From: Salinicola socius
Lineage (GTDB): Bacteria > Pseudomonadota > Gammaproteobacteria > Pseudomonadales > Halomonadaceae
Reading direction: 5' to 3'
DNA length: 64,000 bases
NCBI RefSeq assembly: GCF_001937195.1
Contig: NZ_MSDO01000025.1
Span: 92,485-156,484 of the forward strand
How positions within the stretch are numbered: position 1 is the stretch's first letter; every line of letters starts with the position of its first letter. A program made the position numbers and the translations under genes. The notes under the pieces were generated by a model. That model was not told the origin of the DNA and did no database searches. It worked only from the letters and a program-made list of their open reading frames with translations. Of the stretch, positions 9,247 to 18,589 are shown piece by piece.

Positions 9247-9268
9247 TACCCCGCCTGATGGCGGGGTA
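9247..9268 (+). terminator. Hairpin after ettA, probable terminator
   Basis: Perfect stem TACCCCGCC / GGCGGGGTA with a four-base loop, 41 bases past the ettA stop. No T run follows on either strand, so termination is inferred from position and stem strength only. Confidence 0.5.
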
Positions 9269-9298
9269 ATGGTTGGTGACGGTGGCTTTCGATTCGTT

Positions 9299-9457
9299 TC
9301 AGCGGCCCCGTCCGCGAACCAACGAGACGACGAACAGAATCAAGAAAATCACGAATAACACTTTGGCGATCGTCGCAGCGATCCCAGCGACACCACCGAA
9401 CCCAAGAACCCCGGCAATGATCGCGACGATGAGGAAAATCACGGCGTAGCTAAGCAT
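9299..9457 (-). CDS. DUF1328 (YtjA-family) small membrane protein
   Basis: 52-residue, almost wholly hydrophobic protein beginning [16 protein letters not shown] and ending in a basic tail RGRGR. It has two membrane helices separated by a glycine-rich turn (GFGGVAGIA). This is the pattern of the DUF1328/YtjA family, common in proteobacteria and often stress-induced. Function unknown. The start at 9457 is preceded by AGGAAGAG; the longer frame upstream is arginine-rich and unlike the family. Confidence 0.88.
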   Translation of the reverse strand: MLSYAVIFLIVAIIAGVLGFGGVAGIAATIAKVLFVIFLILFVVSLVRGRGR

Positions 9458-9598
9458 GGCAACTCTTCCTGTGCTGACCCATTGGACTCGCCTGGGCCGG
9501 GCTATCCGGCTTCGGCAAACCGCCCTCTCGTTCCGTGAGGACAGACTCATCCTTGTCGTTCGCCGCCTTTTCGTCAAGTTTCGTACCCGACGACTCGC

Positions 9599-10513
9599 TC
9601 AATAAAAAGACTCCTCGCCAGGCGGGCGGGTCTTGAAACGCCGATGCAGCCAGAGATACTGCTCAGGCCGCCGACGAATCGCCTGCTCGATGAAGGCATT
9701 GACCTGAGCGGCATCGGCGACATCATCGCCGCTGGGGAAATTCTCAAGCGGCGGTAGATACTCAAGCGTGTAGGTCCGGTCGTCCGGATTGCGATGGAAC
9801 ATCAGCGGCATGACCGGCGCTCCCGTCATCCGCGCGATCTTGGCCGTCAGCTTGATCGATGCCGCGGAAACCCCGAAGAACGGCGCAAATACGCTCACCT
9901 CTCGGCCGAAGTCCTGATCCGGCGAATACCAGACCGCGTGACCCGACTTGATGCGACGGACGACCCCACGCAAGTCGTGACGGTCGATCGCCGCACCGAA
10001 GATATTGCGCCGGGCACGGGTCATGAAATCCTCGAATACCGGATTGTCGTGAGGGCGATAGACGACGTCCGCGGGAAAGAACAGCGAGTGCAGGGCGCCG
10101 CCGAGATCCAGGGTCGAGAAATGGATGCCGATGATCAGCGCTCCCTTTCCCTGCGCCATGGCGCGCTCCATGTGTTCGGTTCCTCGGAAAGTCACTCGAT
10201 GGCGCAGATGTTCGGGATCGCGACACCAACCGGTCGCCGTCTCGAGAATACCGATTCCGTTGGCGATGAAGGTCTTCTTGACCAGTTCCGCCCGCTGCTG
10301 ACCGTCCAGCTCGGGAAAACACAGCGACAGGTTGGTGTCGGTGATATGACGTCGACGCCTGGCGAGCTTCCAGGTCAGCAACCCGAGGCCGCGGCCCAAC
10401 GCCAGCTTGAGACGCCAGGGTAGCATCGCCCCCGTTCGCATCAGCCCGATACCAAGCCAGGCACCCCAGTAACGGGGATGAGCGCGATTGGCAGGATAGC
10501 GTTTCTTGGCCAT
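9599..10513 (-). CDS. lpxL: Lipid A late acyltransferase, LpxL/HtrB type
   Basis: 304-residue inner-membrane enzyme that transfers a secondary acyl chain to Kdo-lipid A in lipopolysaccharide synthesis. It has an N-terminal hydrophobic anchor near residues 17 to 50. The catalytic HX4D motif is seen as HFSTLD, followed by VVYRPHDNP and SPDQDFG, the last being a hallmark of LpxL/LpxP enzymes. The C-terminus QYLWLHRRFKTRP is also typical. GGAAGAA precedes the ATG. Which chain it adds cannot be read. A second, more divergent family member lies at 40389. Confidence 0.9.
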   Translation of the reverse strand: MAKKRYPANRAHPRYWGAWLGIGLMRTGAMLPWRLKLALGRGLGLLTWKLARRRRHITDTNLSLCFPELDGQQRAELVKKTFIANGIGILETATGWCRDPEHLRHRVTFRGTEHMERAMAQGKGALIIGIHFSTLDLGGALHSLFFPADVVYRPHDNPVFEDFMTRARRNIFGAAIDRHDLRGVVRRIKSGHAVWYSPDQDFGREVSVFAPFFGVSAASIKLTAKIARMTGAPVMPLMFHRNPDDRTYTLEYLPPLENFPSGDDVADAAQVNAFIEQAIRRRPEQYLWLHRRFKTRPPGEESFY

Positions 10514-10526
10514 GATTCTTCCGATG

Positions 10527-10559
10527 TCGTATGAATGCCGGATCTCGTATGAATGCCGG
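10527..10559. repeat. Two-copy 15-bp tandem repeat upstream of lpxL
   Basis: The 15-base unit TCGTATGAATGCCGG occurs at 10527 to 10541 and again at 10545 to 10559, period 18. It lies between the lpxL start and the alr stop. Meaning unknown; it may be a small duplication in the lpxL leader. Confidence 0.7.
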
Positions 10560-10607
10560 GATGTCGTGTAAAAGGCGGATAGTGTAGCGAACTGGCGCGG
10601 GCGGGCT

Positions 10608-11696
10608 CTAGGCGCCCGAGTGATAACGTCGCGGCACCCTCGGCAGCAGTCCGGTCAGCAACGTGTAACCGATGGTATCACCATGGCTCGCGACTTCATC
10701 GACACTCAGCCCTCGTCCCCAAAGCACCGCCTCGCTGCCGATATCGGCTTCGGGCAGGTGACTGATATCCACCGTCAACATGTCCATCGACACACGCCCC
10801 ACCAGGGGGCAGCGTTGACCATCGACCAGTATCGGCGTGCCGTCGGCGGCATGGCGATCGTAGCCGTCGCCGTAGCCAGCGGCGACCACTCCGATCCGAG
10901 ACGGCCGTGAGGTGTGCCAGCGGGACCCGTAGCCTACCGGCTCCCCGCCCTGCAGAGATTGCACCGCGATGAGACGCGAGCGTAGCGTCATGACCGGTTT
11001 GAGCGACACCCCTGCGGGCAGTTCGCTCTCCAGAGGGTTGCTGCCGTAAAGCATGATGCCGGGACGATTCCACTGGCCATGGGTGACTGGCTTGGCCAGC
11101 GTCGCTGGTGAATTGGCGATACAGAGCGGGGCTTCGAGACGCTGACGGATCGATTCGATGACCCGCCACTGATGCTCGAACTGCGCGGTATCGGATTGAT
11201 CGGCACTGGCAAAGTGGCTGACCAGATGAAGATCGCGGACCCGGCGGTGAGCAGCCTTCAATCGGCTCCAGCGATCGACGAACGATTCCGGGTCGTACCC
11301 GAGCCGATGCATGCCCGAATCCAGCTTGAGCCAGACCGGCAACGGTTGCGCCGCCGGATAGTTCATCACGGCATCGAACTGCCAGTCACTATGCACGACC
11401 TGCCACAACCCCAGCGCTTCGACCCGGGCCAGCTCCTTGACCTCGAAGATTCCCTCGAGCAGCAGTATCGGATGGCGAATCCCCGCCTCGCGCAGCGTCT
11501 CGGCTTCCTCCAGTGACGCCACCGCAAAGGCCGGCGCCACGGCCTCCAGCGCTTTCGCACACGCCACCGCCCCGTGACCGTAGGCGTTGGCCTTGATCAC
11601 CGCCATGGAGCGGCTTTGCGGTGCCAGGGCTCTGGCGACGGCGTAATTGTGGCGCAGTGCGTCGAGATCGATATCGGCAATGAGCGGCCGGGCCAT
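10608..11696 (-). CDS. alr: Alanine racemase
   Basis: Cytoplasmic PLP enzyme that makes D-alanine for peptidoglycan, 362 residues. The PLP lysine sits in AVIKANAYGHG near residue 35. The second catalytic base region reads RVSMDMLTVDIS, and the GYGSRW and AAGYGDGY segments are conserved. The start at 11696 is preceded by GAAGGAAA and gives the usual family length; the frame runs 14 residues further upstream without support. It is transcribed leftwards like its neighbours but separated by about 90 bases from lpxL and about 280 from the TolC gene. Confidence 0.95.
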   Translation of the reverse strand: MARPLIADIDLDALRHNYAVARALAPQSRSMAVIKANAYGHGAVACAKALEAVAPAFAVASLEEAETLREAGIRHPILLLEGIFEVKELARVEALGLWQVVHSDWQFDAVMNYPAAQPLPVWLKLDSGMHRLGYDPESFVDRWSRLKAAHRRVRDLHLVSHFASADQSDTAQFEHQWRVIESIRQRLEAPLCIANSPATLAKPVTHGQWNRPGIMLYGSNPLESELPAGVSLKPVMTLRSRLIAVQSLQGGEPVGYGSRWHTSRPSRIGVVAAGYGDGYDRHAADGTPILVDGQRCPLVGRVSMDMLTVDISHLPEADIGSEAVLWGRGLSVDEVASHGDTIGYTLLTGLLPRVPRRYHSGA

Positions 11697-11852
11697 GACA
11701 TTTCCTTCGATACCATCAGAAAAGCCGGTGGCTGACACCGGCCGAATACCGTCATGTTACCTTGTCGAACGGTACTTTCACCCTCTGGGACGACGTTCGG
11801 GGTCGATCGACTCGAGCCGGCTGACTGGCAAACCATCCGTCCATGAAAACGA

Positions 11853-11877
11853 CGACGCCGCTAGGACAGCGGCGTCG
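11853..11877 (-). terminator. Terminator after the TolC-family gene
   Basis: Ten-base-pair stem CGACGCCGCT / AGCGGCGTCG with a five-base loop. On the minus strand it is followed by TCGTTTT, on the plus strand by ATTTT. It lies about 100 bases downstream of the tolC stop and is likely its terminator. Confidence 0.75.
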
Positions 11878-11974
11878 ATTTTGGTGCCCGATGCGGGCTG
11901 CTGGCACAGCCTGCCGACAAACCGTCTCCGGCGGGGCCGGCTGCCTGAGTGGAGCCAGCAGCGCCGGCTTCTGA

Positions 11975-13435
11975 TCAGGGGGCGGGCGGCGGCGTCGGAC
12001 GCGCGCCGATGTCATCAACAGCCGACGCGCCATCATCGTCGATCGTGGTCAGAGAGACCGGATCACTGTCGCGCAGCCAGCGATTGGTACCGCGAATCAC
12101 GTCGAGATTCAACACGCCAGCCTGCTGGCGCAGCTGCAGCAGATCCGTGACATAGGTGTAACGGGCATCGGCATAATTGGAAATCGACTCGTAGAGCGCC
12201 TGCTCGGCATCCAGCACATCGACGATATTACGGGTACCTACTTCGTATCCGGCGCGGGTCGCTTCCAGTGCGCTGCGACTGGAGACGATCGCCTCACGCT
12301 GCGCCTCGACCGACTCGACGTCGTTGCTGACCTGGGCGAACAGCGAGCGCACCTGCTGCGTGGTAAAGCGACGCTGATCTTCGAAATCGTACTGGGTCGC
12401 CTCCAGCGTATAGGTATTCTCGCGGACCGATGCACTGGTGGATCCGCCGGTATAGATCGGCAGGTTGGCCTGAACACCGACTTGCAGATCCTCTCCGTGG
12501 CCTCGGGTGTAGTCATTATCGCTATCGGAATAGGAGTAGTCCGCGAACGCATCCAGCGTCGGCAGATGGCCTGCCTGGGCGATATCGACGCCAGATTTCG
12601 CGAGTTCCACGGACGCCTGGGCATACTGGATCGACGGGCTGCTGGCCAGCGCCAGGTCCACCCAGTCGTCGCGATTGGCGGGCATGGGTGGCTCGATCGG
12701 CAGATCGTCCGCCAAACTTTCGATGCTGGGATACCGTCGGCCCGTCAGGCGCTCGAGTGCTTCGAAACTCACCTGAAGGTCGCTCTTGGCCGCAATCCGC
12801 TCAGCTCGGGCCGAATCATAGGCGGCCTTCGCCTCGTTGACGTCGGTAATTGCCACCAGACCCACGTTGAACTGTTCGTTGGATTGCTCCAGCTGCCGCC
12901 CGATCGCCTTCTCCTGCGCCTGGCTGGCGTCCAGCACCTCCTTGGCTCGCAGGATCTCGAAATAGGCCTCGGCGACATCATAAAGCAGTTGCTGCTGGTC
13001 GATTTCCAACTGCAACGACTGCTGACCGACCTGCTTCTTGCTCTGGAGGTACTCGTACCAGTTGGTCGCATCGAACAGCGCCTGGGTGACATTGACGCCT
13101 GCGCTACTGCCGTTGTAGCTGTCATCACTACCCGCCCCGCCACTGCCGCTACCGGCGCTCAGCGTCGAGCTCTGTTCGTCGAAGACTTTCTGGTGATACA
13201 GACTGCCGGTCGCGCTGATCTGCGGCAGCAAGTCGCCACGCTCGACGTCCTGGCCCGCTTCGGTACTCTTGAACGTCGAGCGCGAGGAGTTCAACGTCGC
13301 GGAGTGCTCCAGTGCATCCTGCGTGATGGTCAGTAGATCCGCCGCATGGGCCGAGGGCACGAACGCTGCCACGACCAGCAGAGAAATGGCATGTCGCAAG
13401 GGGGAGCGCGACGGCAACGAGATGAGAGGCGACAT
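11975..13435 (-). CDS. tolC: TolC-family outer membrane efflux/secretion protein
   Basis: Trimeric outer-membrane channel that joins inner-membrane pumps and type I exporters to the outside. The signal peptide ends at PSAHA, about residue 31, followed by ADLLTITQDALEHSATLNSS, the canonical first helix. Two long alpha-helical repeats follow, each with a strand region (TGSLYHQKVF and DAFADYSYSD). Length, 486 residues, fits TolC, with a short acidic and proline-rich tail (ARPTPPPAP). It stands alone rather than beside a pump, as E. coli tolC does. A second TolC-like gene, specific to the Lap exporter, is at 54566. Confidence 0.92.
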   Translation of the reverse strand: MSPLISLPSRSPLRHAISLLVVAAFVPSAHAADLLTITQDALEHSATLNSSRSTFKSTEAGQDVERGDLLPQISATGSLYHQKVFDEQSSTLSAGSGSGGAGSDDSYNGSSAGVNVTQALFDATNWYEYLQSKKQVGQQSLQLEIDQQQLLYDVAEAYFEILRAKEVLDASQAQEKAIGRQLEQSNEQFNVGLVAITDVNEAKAAYDSARAERIAAKSDLQVSFEALERLTGRRYPSIESLADDLPIEPPMPANRDDWVDLALASSPSIQYAQASVELAKSGVDIAQAGHLPTLDAFADYSYSDSDNDYTRGHGEDLQVGVQANLPIYTGGSTSASVRENTYTLEATQYDFEDQRRFTTQQVRSLFAQVSNDVESVEAQREAIVSSRSALEATRAGYEVGTRNIVDVLDAEQALYESISNYADARYTYVTDLLQLRQQAGVLNLDVIRGTNRWLRDSDPVSLTTIDDDGASAVDDIGARPTPPPAP

Positions 13436-13757
13436 CGAGACATTTCCTATCGTTGAGCACTGAAGACGATATACAACCGATCATGCGAGTCAGGCTTGAA
13501 CGTATACAAGCCAGCCGACACTAGCGGTAGCGACACTGTCGGCATCGCCCAGAAACCCAATCATGGCTATTTTTCCGGCGGACTCAAGACGCCGATAGTC
13601 TTCGACGCCATCAGGGCCACACTACAAATGGCCGAGGCGCCAGCATGTCTGCTGACGCCTCGGCTGAGGTTTACATACAATGCCGCATGTATGCTGCCGG
13701 ATCAATAGCGAGACCAACCCTTCACGGACATTTGCGCATTTATGCGCCCGAAGCCGC
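13436..13757. other. Intergenic region between rpoS and tolC
   Basis: About 320 bases with no credible gene; the small frames here lack ribosome binding sites and family pattern. It should hold the tolC promoter (between about 13440 and 13600) and the rpoS terminator hairpin at 13631 to 13664. Confidence 0.6.
13631..13664 (-). terminator. Probable rpoS terminator hairpin
   Basis: Long stem GCCGAGGCG / CGCCTCGGC extended by CAGCA / TGCTG with a single mismatch, about 95 bases after the rpoS stop. The T run on the minus side is weak (CATTTG), so this may be only part of the termination signal. Confidence 0.6.
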
Positions 13758-14729
13758 TTATTCGAAGATCGAGTCCATCGACAGGCCCTGTTTTTCCAGC
13801 ATGCGGCGCAACTTCTTGAGTGCCTCGACCTGAATTTGACGGACCCGTTCACGCGTCAGTCCGATCTCTTCGCCGACCTCTTCCAGCGTGGCCGCTTCAT
13901 GCCCGCGCAGGCCAAAGCGACGAAGAACGACCTCGCGCTGTTTTTCGCTCAGCTCGATCAGCCATTCGTCGACATGCTGCTTGACGTCGTCGTCGACCAA
14001 GTTGGATTCCGGGCCATCTTCGTTTTCGTCGGCGATCGTATCGATCAGTGGCTTGTCGCTCTCGGCGCCCATCGGGTAATCGACGGAGGAGACACGCTCG
14101 TTGAGTCCCAACATGCGCTTGACAGTACCCACCGGCTTGTCCAGGAACTCGGCGATCTCTTCGGCGGTCGCCTCGTGATCGAGCTTCTGAGTCAGCTCGC
14201 GGGCGGCACGCAGATAGATATTGAGTTCCTTGACCACGTGGATCGGCAGGCGAATCGTCCGCGTCTGGTTCATCAGCGCCCGTTCGATGGTCTGGCGAAT
14301 CCACCAGGTGGCGTAGGTCGAGAAACGAAACCCTCGCTCGGGATCGAATTTCTCGACGGCGCGAATCAACCCCAGGTTACCTTCCTCGATCAGATCGAGC
14401 AGCGACAACCCCCGATTGAGATATCGCCGCGCGATCTTGACCACCAGGCGCAGATTGGACTCGATCATCCGCTGACGCCCGGCCGGGTCGCCCTTCTGCG
14501 CAAGACGGCCGAAATGCACCTCTTCTTCGGGAGTCAGCAGCGGCGAAAACCCGATCTCGTTGAGATAGATCTGTGTCGCATCGAGACTTTGGTGGTAGGA
14601 ATTTTCTTCACGGTTCAACGCTTTCTCAAAAGCGCTTTCATCATCCTTGCGACCCGCATTGTCGATATCGACTTCTGCAGTATCACCGTCGAGCTCAACA
14701 TCCTGAATTTCCCGTTCAAGCATGCTCAT
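13758..14729 (-). CDS. rpoS: RNA polymerase sigma factor RpoS
   Basis: Stationary-phase and general stress sigma factor, 323 residues. It has region 1.2 ([17 protein letters not shown]), region 2 with [36 protein letters not shown] and the -10 recognition helix [18 protein letters not shown], region 3, and the region 4 helix-turn-helix [17 protein letters not shown] use the ATG at 14729, with GGGGG about eight bases upstream; the frame could extend a few codons to a TTG. The gene follows nlpD on the same strand, as in enterics and pseudomonads, so part of its transcription probably starts inside nlpD. The leader carries two clear hairpins. Confidence 0.96.
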   Translation of the reverse strand: MSMLEREIQDVELDGDTAEVDIDNAGRKDDESAFEKALNREENSYHQSLDATQIYLNEIGFSPLLTPEEEVHFGRLAQKGDPAGRQRMIESNLRLVVKIARRYLNRGLSLLDLIEEGNLGLIRAVEKFDPERGFRFSTYATWWIRQTIERALMNQTRTIRLPIHVVKELNIYLRAARELTQKLDHEATAEEIAEFLDKPVGTVKRMLGLNERVSSVDYPMGAESDKPLIDTIADENEDGPESNLVDDDVKQHVDEWLIELSEKQREVVLRRFGLRGHEAATLEEVGEEIGLTRERVRQIQVEALKKLRRMLEKQGLSMDSIFE

Positions 14730-14876
14730 GTCCACTACCCCCAATCTTGGCTACCTGAGTCCCTCGCCATGACCATCCTTCATCAAGGCGACCGCGTATT
14801 CCTTGCAGTGTTATAACTTTCCCTAGTTATCCCGGTTCGCCAAATCCCCGTATCGAATGTCGCCGTTATCGATCAC

Positions 14877-14917
14877 CGACCTCGACGTCGCCCCGTAAGG
14901 CAACTACGTTGAGGTCG
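14877..14917 (-). promoter_or_regulatory. rpoS leader stem-loop
   Basis: Twelve-base-pair stem CGACCTCGACGT / ACGTTGAGGTCG with one wobble pair and a 17-base loop, 148 bases upstream of the rpoS start. A structured leader controls rpoS translation in enterics; a similar role here is inference. Confidence 0.5.
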
Positions 14918-14960
14918 AGTGATTGGATGCGGCCTTCGATGATGGATTCGGCAAGCCCTT

Positions 14961-14986
14961 CATCGACAGTCCGAAGACTGTCGATG
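14961..14986 (-). promoter_or_regulatory. Hairpin between nlpD and rpoS
   Basis: Perfect ten-base-pair stem CATCGACAGT / ACTGTCGATG with a six-base loop, starting eight bases after the nlpD stop. No T run follows on the minus strand. It could partly terminate nlpD transcripts, stabilise the nlpD 3' end or be an rpoS processing point. Confidence 0.55.
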
Positions 14987-14993
14987 TAAAAAA

Positions 14994-16178
14994 TCAACGC
15001 GCAGGCAGGTATTGCAGTGGGTCTTGAGGTTGTCCGTTCACGCGAACCTCGAAATGTAGCTCGACCTGGTCAGCATCCGTCTGACCCATCGTCGCTATCG
15101 TTTCTCCGGCCTCAACGACATCGTTTTCCTTCACTTTCAACGCGTCGTTGTGAGCGTAAGCACTCAAGAAGCGATCATTGTGCTTGAGGATGATGAGGTT
15201 GCCATATCCCCGCACACCGTCGCCGGCATACACCACAATCCCTGGTCCGGCTGCTTTGACAGGTTGCCCCTTTTGACCGGCAATATCAATGCCGGGAGTT
15301 ATGTTCGAATCATCCTGGAATTTGCCGACCACCTGACCACTGGCCGGCCACTGCCAAGGCACGTTTTCGACCGGCTTGTAGGTTCTATCGGAACGGTCTG
15401 GCGCCCCGCTGGGCTCGCCCGCGACCTCGGTACCCGCATCGTTTCCTGCCGCCGTCTTCGTGTTGCTCCGGTTCATGGAAGCAGAAGACGATGACGATTC
15501 GGTGTCAGTTGGCGTCGAACCGGACGCCACTTGCGAGCTGCTGGACTGACCCGCGCCGGCGTTGGCGTTTGCCGTAGAAGAACTCTGCTGCGAGCCGCTG
15601 CTCGCCTCATTCCGAGCGACGTTCCGGGTAGCGCTCGACGTACCGCTCTGGTCATTGCCCTGCGCGTAGACCGGTCCCGGGTTCGAAGAGGACGCGCCGG
15701 TGGTGCCCTTCCCTCCATTCTGCGACGCGTCTTGCGCGCTTCCCGCTGCCGCGCTTCCGCCTGAGGGCAGCAACCAGGAGGGGTTGTCACCGTCGGCCGC
15801 CGCGGACTGCGCCTGATTGGCACCGCTACCCGCAGCGCCCAGCCCCGTCGCGGTCACTCCGCCGCCACTACTGGCAACGGTTTGGCCGGCGTCGATAGTC
15901 GCCCCGGCTTTCAGCCTGAGTTGCTGGCCCGGCTCCAGACGATAGGGAGGCGAAATGCCGTTGAGCTGCGCAAGATCACGAAAATCGACCCGGTTCTGCC
16001 AGGCAATGCCGTAGATCGTATCGCCACTCTTGACGGTGTAGCTGGAGTTCGTCGTGCTGTTGCGGCTGACAGAGAGATCCTGCACCTGAGGCCGGCCGCT
16101 CGAAGTCGAGCAGGCGCTCAACCCCACGGCGAAGACGGGGAGAAGCCCCAGTAACAGTGCAGTTCGACGTTTACTCAT
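14994..16178 (-). CDS. nlpD: NlpD-like lipoprotein with LysM and degenerate LytM (M23) domain
   Basis: Outer-membrane lipoprotein that activates the septal amidase AmiC during daughter-cell separation. The lipobox is LSAC with Cys23. A LysM domain at about residues 46 to 90 starts SYTVKSGDTIYGIAW. A long Ser/Gly/Asn/Gln-rich linker runs to about 265, and an M23 fold fills the C-terminal 120 residues. The peptidase metal ligands are lost: the usual HxGxD region reads PGIDIAG and the HxH motif reads ELHFEV. It is therefore an activator, not an enzyme, as in E. coli. The 394-residue length is explained by the linker. AAGGAA precedes the ATG. Confidence 0.93.
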   Translation of the reverse strand: MSKRRTALLLGLLPVFAVGLSACSTSSGRPQVQDLSVSRNSTTNSSYTVKSGDTIYGIAWQNRVDFRDLAQLNGISPPYRLEPGQQLRLKAGATIDAGQTVASSGGGVTATGLGAAGSGANQAQSAAADGDNPSWLLPSGGSAAAGSAQDASQNGGKGTTGASSSNPGPVYAQGNDQSGTSSATRNVARNEASSGSQQSSSTANANAGAGQSSSSQVASGSTPTDTESSSSSASMNRSNTKTAAGNDAGTEVAGEPSGAPDRSDRTYKPVENVPWQWPASGQVVGKFQDDSNITPGIDIAGQKGQPVKAAGPGIVVYAGDGVRGYGNLIILKHNDRFLSAYAHNDALKVKENDVVEAGETIATMGQTDADQVELHFEVRVNGQPQDPLQYLPAR

Positions 16179-16229
16179 AAGAAAATTCCTTTTTCGTGAC
16201 GGACAGCGAACAGCAGCCGATGAACCGTG

Positions 16230-17147
16230 TCATGACGCCTCCCGGCGCTCTCCCAGACACATTACCACCACAATGCCGGCGAGGATCAACACGCCGGCCA
16301 GCAGCCACTGTGAGGGCTGACCGGTGATCGCCGCGTACTCCGAAGGCATCAGATAGTGGTATGCAAGAGCTACCTGCTGGCCATCGGCTCCCATGCGGTA
16401 GCTCGCTATCTGACGCCAGGGCCAGAGTTGCGGCAAGGAACCCAGAATGAAACCGACGATCGCCATCAGCGTGATCGCATGATAATGACGCAACAACCAG
16501 GACAGCAGCCGGGAAAAGGTGAAGAGACCCAGGAGACAGCCAGCCCCAAAGACGGCTATCAGGCCGACATCGAAACTCTTGATGCCGCTCATCACCGTGC
16601 CGTAGAGCCCCATCACCAGCAGCAGAAAGCTGCCCGACACGCCCGGCAACAGCATCGCACTGATGGCGATGGCACCCGCGACAAAGAGCGTCGCGTCGCC
16701 GGCTCGGCTCATGTCCGGCAACAGGTGCGGCAAGAACGCCGCAACGACCAACCCCATCAGCACCGGGAGCAGGTAACGCCAGCGCCAATGGCCGACCTGT
16801 CGCATGACCACCCAGGCCGACGCCAACACCAATCCGAAGAAGAACGCGTTGAGCGGCAATTGATGATGCGCCATCAACCAGGTCACCAGATGGGCAACCG
16901 TCACCAGGCTGAGCCCGATCCCCACCACCAGCGGCACCAGAAAGCGCAGGTTGAGGTAGCTCACCAGTCCGGTCAAACCCTGCTGACGCCAGACGCCGAA
17001 GGCGCCCGGCCCGAAGCGTTTGATGGTCTCGATCAGCTCCTGATAGATACCCACGATCAGGGCGATGGTGCCACCCGAGACGCCCGGCACGGCATCTGCC
17101 GCCCCCATCCCCATACCCTTCAATACGGTTTTCGCGATGCGCTTCAA
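16230..17147 (-). CDS. popT: DUF368 membrane protein, PopT-type undecaprenyl phosphate translocase
   Basis: 305-residue polytopic membrane protein. It carries the two DUF368 signature segments GAADAVPGVSGGTIAL near the N-terminus and AMLLPGVSGSFLLLVMG in the middle, an internal repeat arrangement. DUF368 proteins (PopT) were recently shown to recycle undecaprenyl phosphate across the inner membrane for cell-wall and O-antigen synthesis. Transfer of that role to this gene is by family. Its start overlaps the pcm stop by four bases (ATGA), placing it firmly in the surE-pcm-nlpD run. In E. coli and Pseudomonas nothing of the kind sits between pcm and nlpD. Confidence 0.85.
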   Translation of the reverse strand: MKRIAKTVLKGMGMGAADAVPGVSGGTIALIVGIYQELIETIKRFGPGAFGVWRQQGLTGLVSYLNLRFLVPLVVGIGLSLVTVAHLVTWLMAHHQLPLNAFFFGLVLASAWVVMRQVGHWRWRYLLPVLMGLVVAAFLPHLLPDMSRAGDATLFVAGAIAISAMLLPGVSGSFLLLVMGLYGTVMSGIKSFDVGLIAVFGAGCLLGLFTFSRLLSWLLRHYHAITLMAIVGFILGSLPQLWPWRQIASYRMGADGQQVALAYHYLMPSEYAAITGQPSQWLLAGVLILAGIVVVMCLGERREAS

Positions 17148-17818
17148 CGAATGACTCCCTCAAGCAATGGTACGAAACGCACCTCTTCGAGACGCTGATG
17201 ATCGAATGCCAGCCCACGCCGGCGGACCCGCGTCAGCCACTGACGTCCCTCGCTGTCCGCCAGTGGCGCAATCAGTACCCCGCCATCACGCAGTTGCCTC
17301 AACAGCGGCTGGGGCAGCTCACTGGCGCAGGCGGTCAGCAACACGACGTCGAACGGCGCTGCCTGCGGCCAGCCCATGCCACCATCGGCGTGGCGTAGAT
17401 TGACGTTGTGCGCGCCCAGACGCTTCAGGCGCTGCCGAGCCCGAGACTGCAGCGCCGCGATACGCTCCACGCTCCAGACGCTCCTGACCAGACGCGACAG
17501 AATCAACGTCTGGTAGCCTGAGCCAGTGCCGATCTCCAGCACGCGCTGCGGCTCGGCCAGAGCCACCAATTCACTCATCCGCGCCACGATCCAGGGCTGA
17601 GACAGGGTCTGTCCCAACCCCAGTGGCAGAGACGTGTCTTCATAGGCACGGTGCGCCAACGCCTCGTCGAGAAACAGATGGCGCGGTTCGGCCGCCATCA
17701 CTTCCAGCACGCGAGCATGGCGGATTCCGCCTGCCGCCAGACGTTCGACCATGCGATTGCGTGTTCGTTGCGACGTCATGCCGACGCCGCTCAGTTCTTC
17801 AGGCGTGTGACAGTCCAT
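17144..17818 (-). CDS. pcm: Protein-L-isoaspartate O-methyltransferase
   Basis: Cytoplasmic repair enzyme that methylates L-isoaspartyl residues in damaged proteins using S-adenosylmethionine. It shows [19 protein letters not shown], the SAM motif [11 protein letters not shown] and the C-terminal [15 protein letters not shown] pattern. The ATG at 17818 gives 224 residues and overlaps surE by 20 bases. The internal ATG at 17779 ([14 protein letters not shown]) fits the E. coli N-terminus better and would give 211 residues. Neither has a strong ribosome binding site, so the start is uncertain. Confidence 0.92.
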   Translation of the reverse strand: MDCHTPEELSGVGMTSQRTRNRMVERLAAGGIRHARVLEVMAAEPRHLFLDEALAHRAYEDTSLPLGLGQTLSQPWIVARMSELVALAEPQRVLEIGTGSGYQTLILSRLVRSVWSVERIAALQSRARQRLKRLGAHNVNLRHADGGMGWPQAAPFDVVLLTACASELPQPLLRQLRDGGVLIAPLADSEGRQWLTRVRRRGLAFDHQRLEEVRFVPLLEGVIR

Positions 17819-18551
17819 CCAGCCAGCCCTGTACGTCGTTTAGCGTCTCGTGACGGGTCAGATCGGTTTGCAGCGGCGTGATCGAGACGAAGCCCGCCTC
17901 GATCGCCGCGAAATCGGTATCGGGACCGTCATCGGCATTTTCCGAGACCGCCGCGATCCAGTAGCGGTCACGCCCGCGTGGATCCTTGACGTGTATCGGC
18001 TGCGAAGCCGGACCGCGATACCCCAGACGCGTCACCCGGAAGCCGCGAATGTCGCCCCACGGCAGATCCGGCACGTTGACATTGAGCAGACTGCGAGGCG
18101 GCAGCGACAGCGCCTCCGCCGCGCCGACGAGACTCGCGGCAACGCGTCCGGCGGTCTCGAAGTGGCGCTGCCCGCAGAGCGAAATGGCCACTGCTGCCAT
18201 GCCTAGATTGCGTCCTTCCATGGCCGCCGCGACGGTGCCCGAGTAGAGCACGTCGTCACCCAGGTTGCCGCCATGATTGATCCCGGAGATCACCAGATCG
18301 GGTTTCTCTTCCCACACGCCGTTGACACCCAGGTAGACGCAGTCAGCCGGCGTGCCGTCGACGCTGTAGAACCCATTGTCCAGTGCGGTCAACGCCAACG
18401 GTCGTGTCAGCGTCAGCGAATTGCTGGCACCGCTCATGTCACGATCCGGCGCCACCACTCGCAGCCGCGAGTAGCTTTCGAGAGCTCGCGCCAGAGCCCT
18501 CAATCCTGGAGCATGGACGCCGTCGTCGTTGGACAACAACAGTCTGCGCAT
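17799..18551 (-). CDS. surE: 5'/3'-nucleotidase (survival protein) SurE
   Basis: Metal-dependent nucleotidase and exopolyphosphatase of the stationary-phase survival cluster, 250 residues. Metal ligands are visible in [17 protein letters not shown] (Asp8, Asp9), [10 protein letters not shown] (Ser, Asn) and [18 protein letters not shown] (Asn). GAGGATC precedes the ATG by about eight bases. The gene overlaps pcm and is 38 bases from truD, all in one direction. Confidence 0.95.
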   Translation of the reverse strand: MRRLLLSNDDGVHAPGLRALARALESYSRLRVVAPDRDMSGASNSLTLTRPLALTALDNGFYSVDGTPADCVYLGVNGVWEEKPDLVISGINHGGNLGDDVLYSGTVAAAMEGRNLGMAAVAISLCGQRHFETAGRVAASLVGAAEALSLPPRSLLNVNVPDLPWGDIRGFRVTRLGYRGPASQPIHVKDPRGRDRYWIAAVSENADDGPDTDFAAIEAGFVSITPLQTDLTRHETLNDVQGWLDGLSHA

Positions 18552-18589
18552 CTCTTGATCCTCATGATGAGTTGCCGAAATCGGCGGCG

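Noticed and set aside
13496..13708. 70-codon frame between rpoS and tolC
   Set aside because: No ribosome binding site, no family pattern, and it overlaps the rpoS terminator hairpin.
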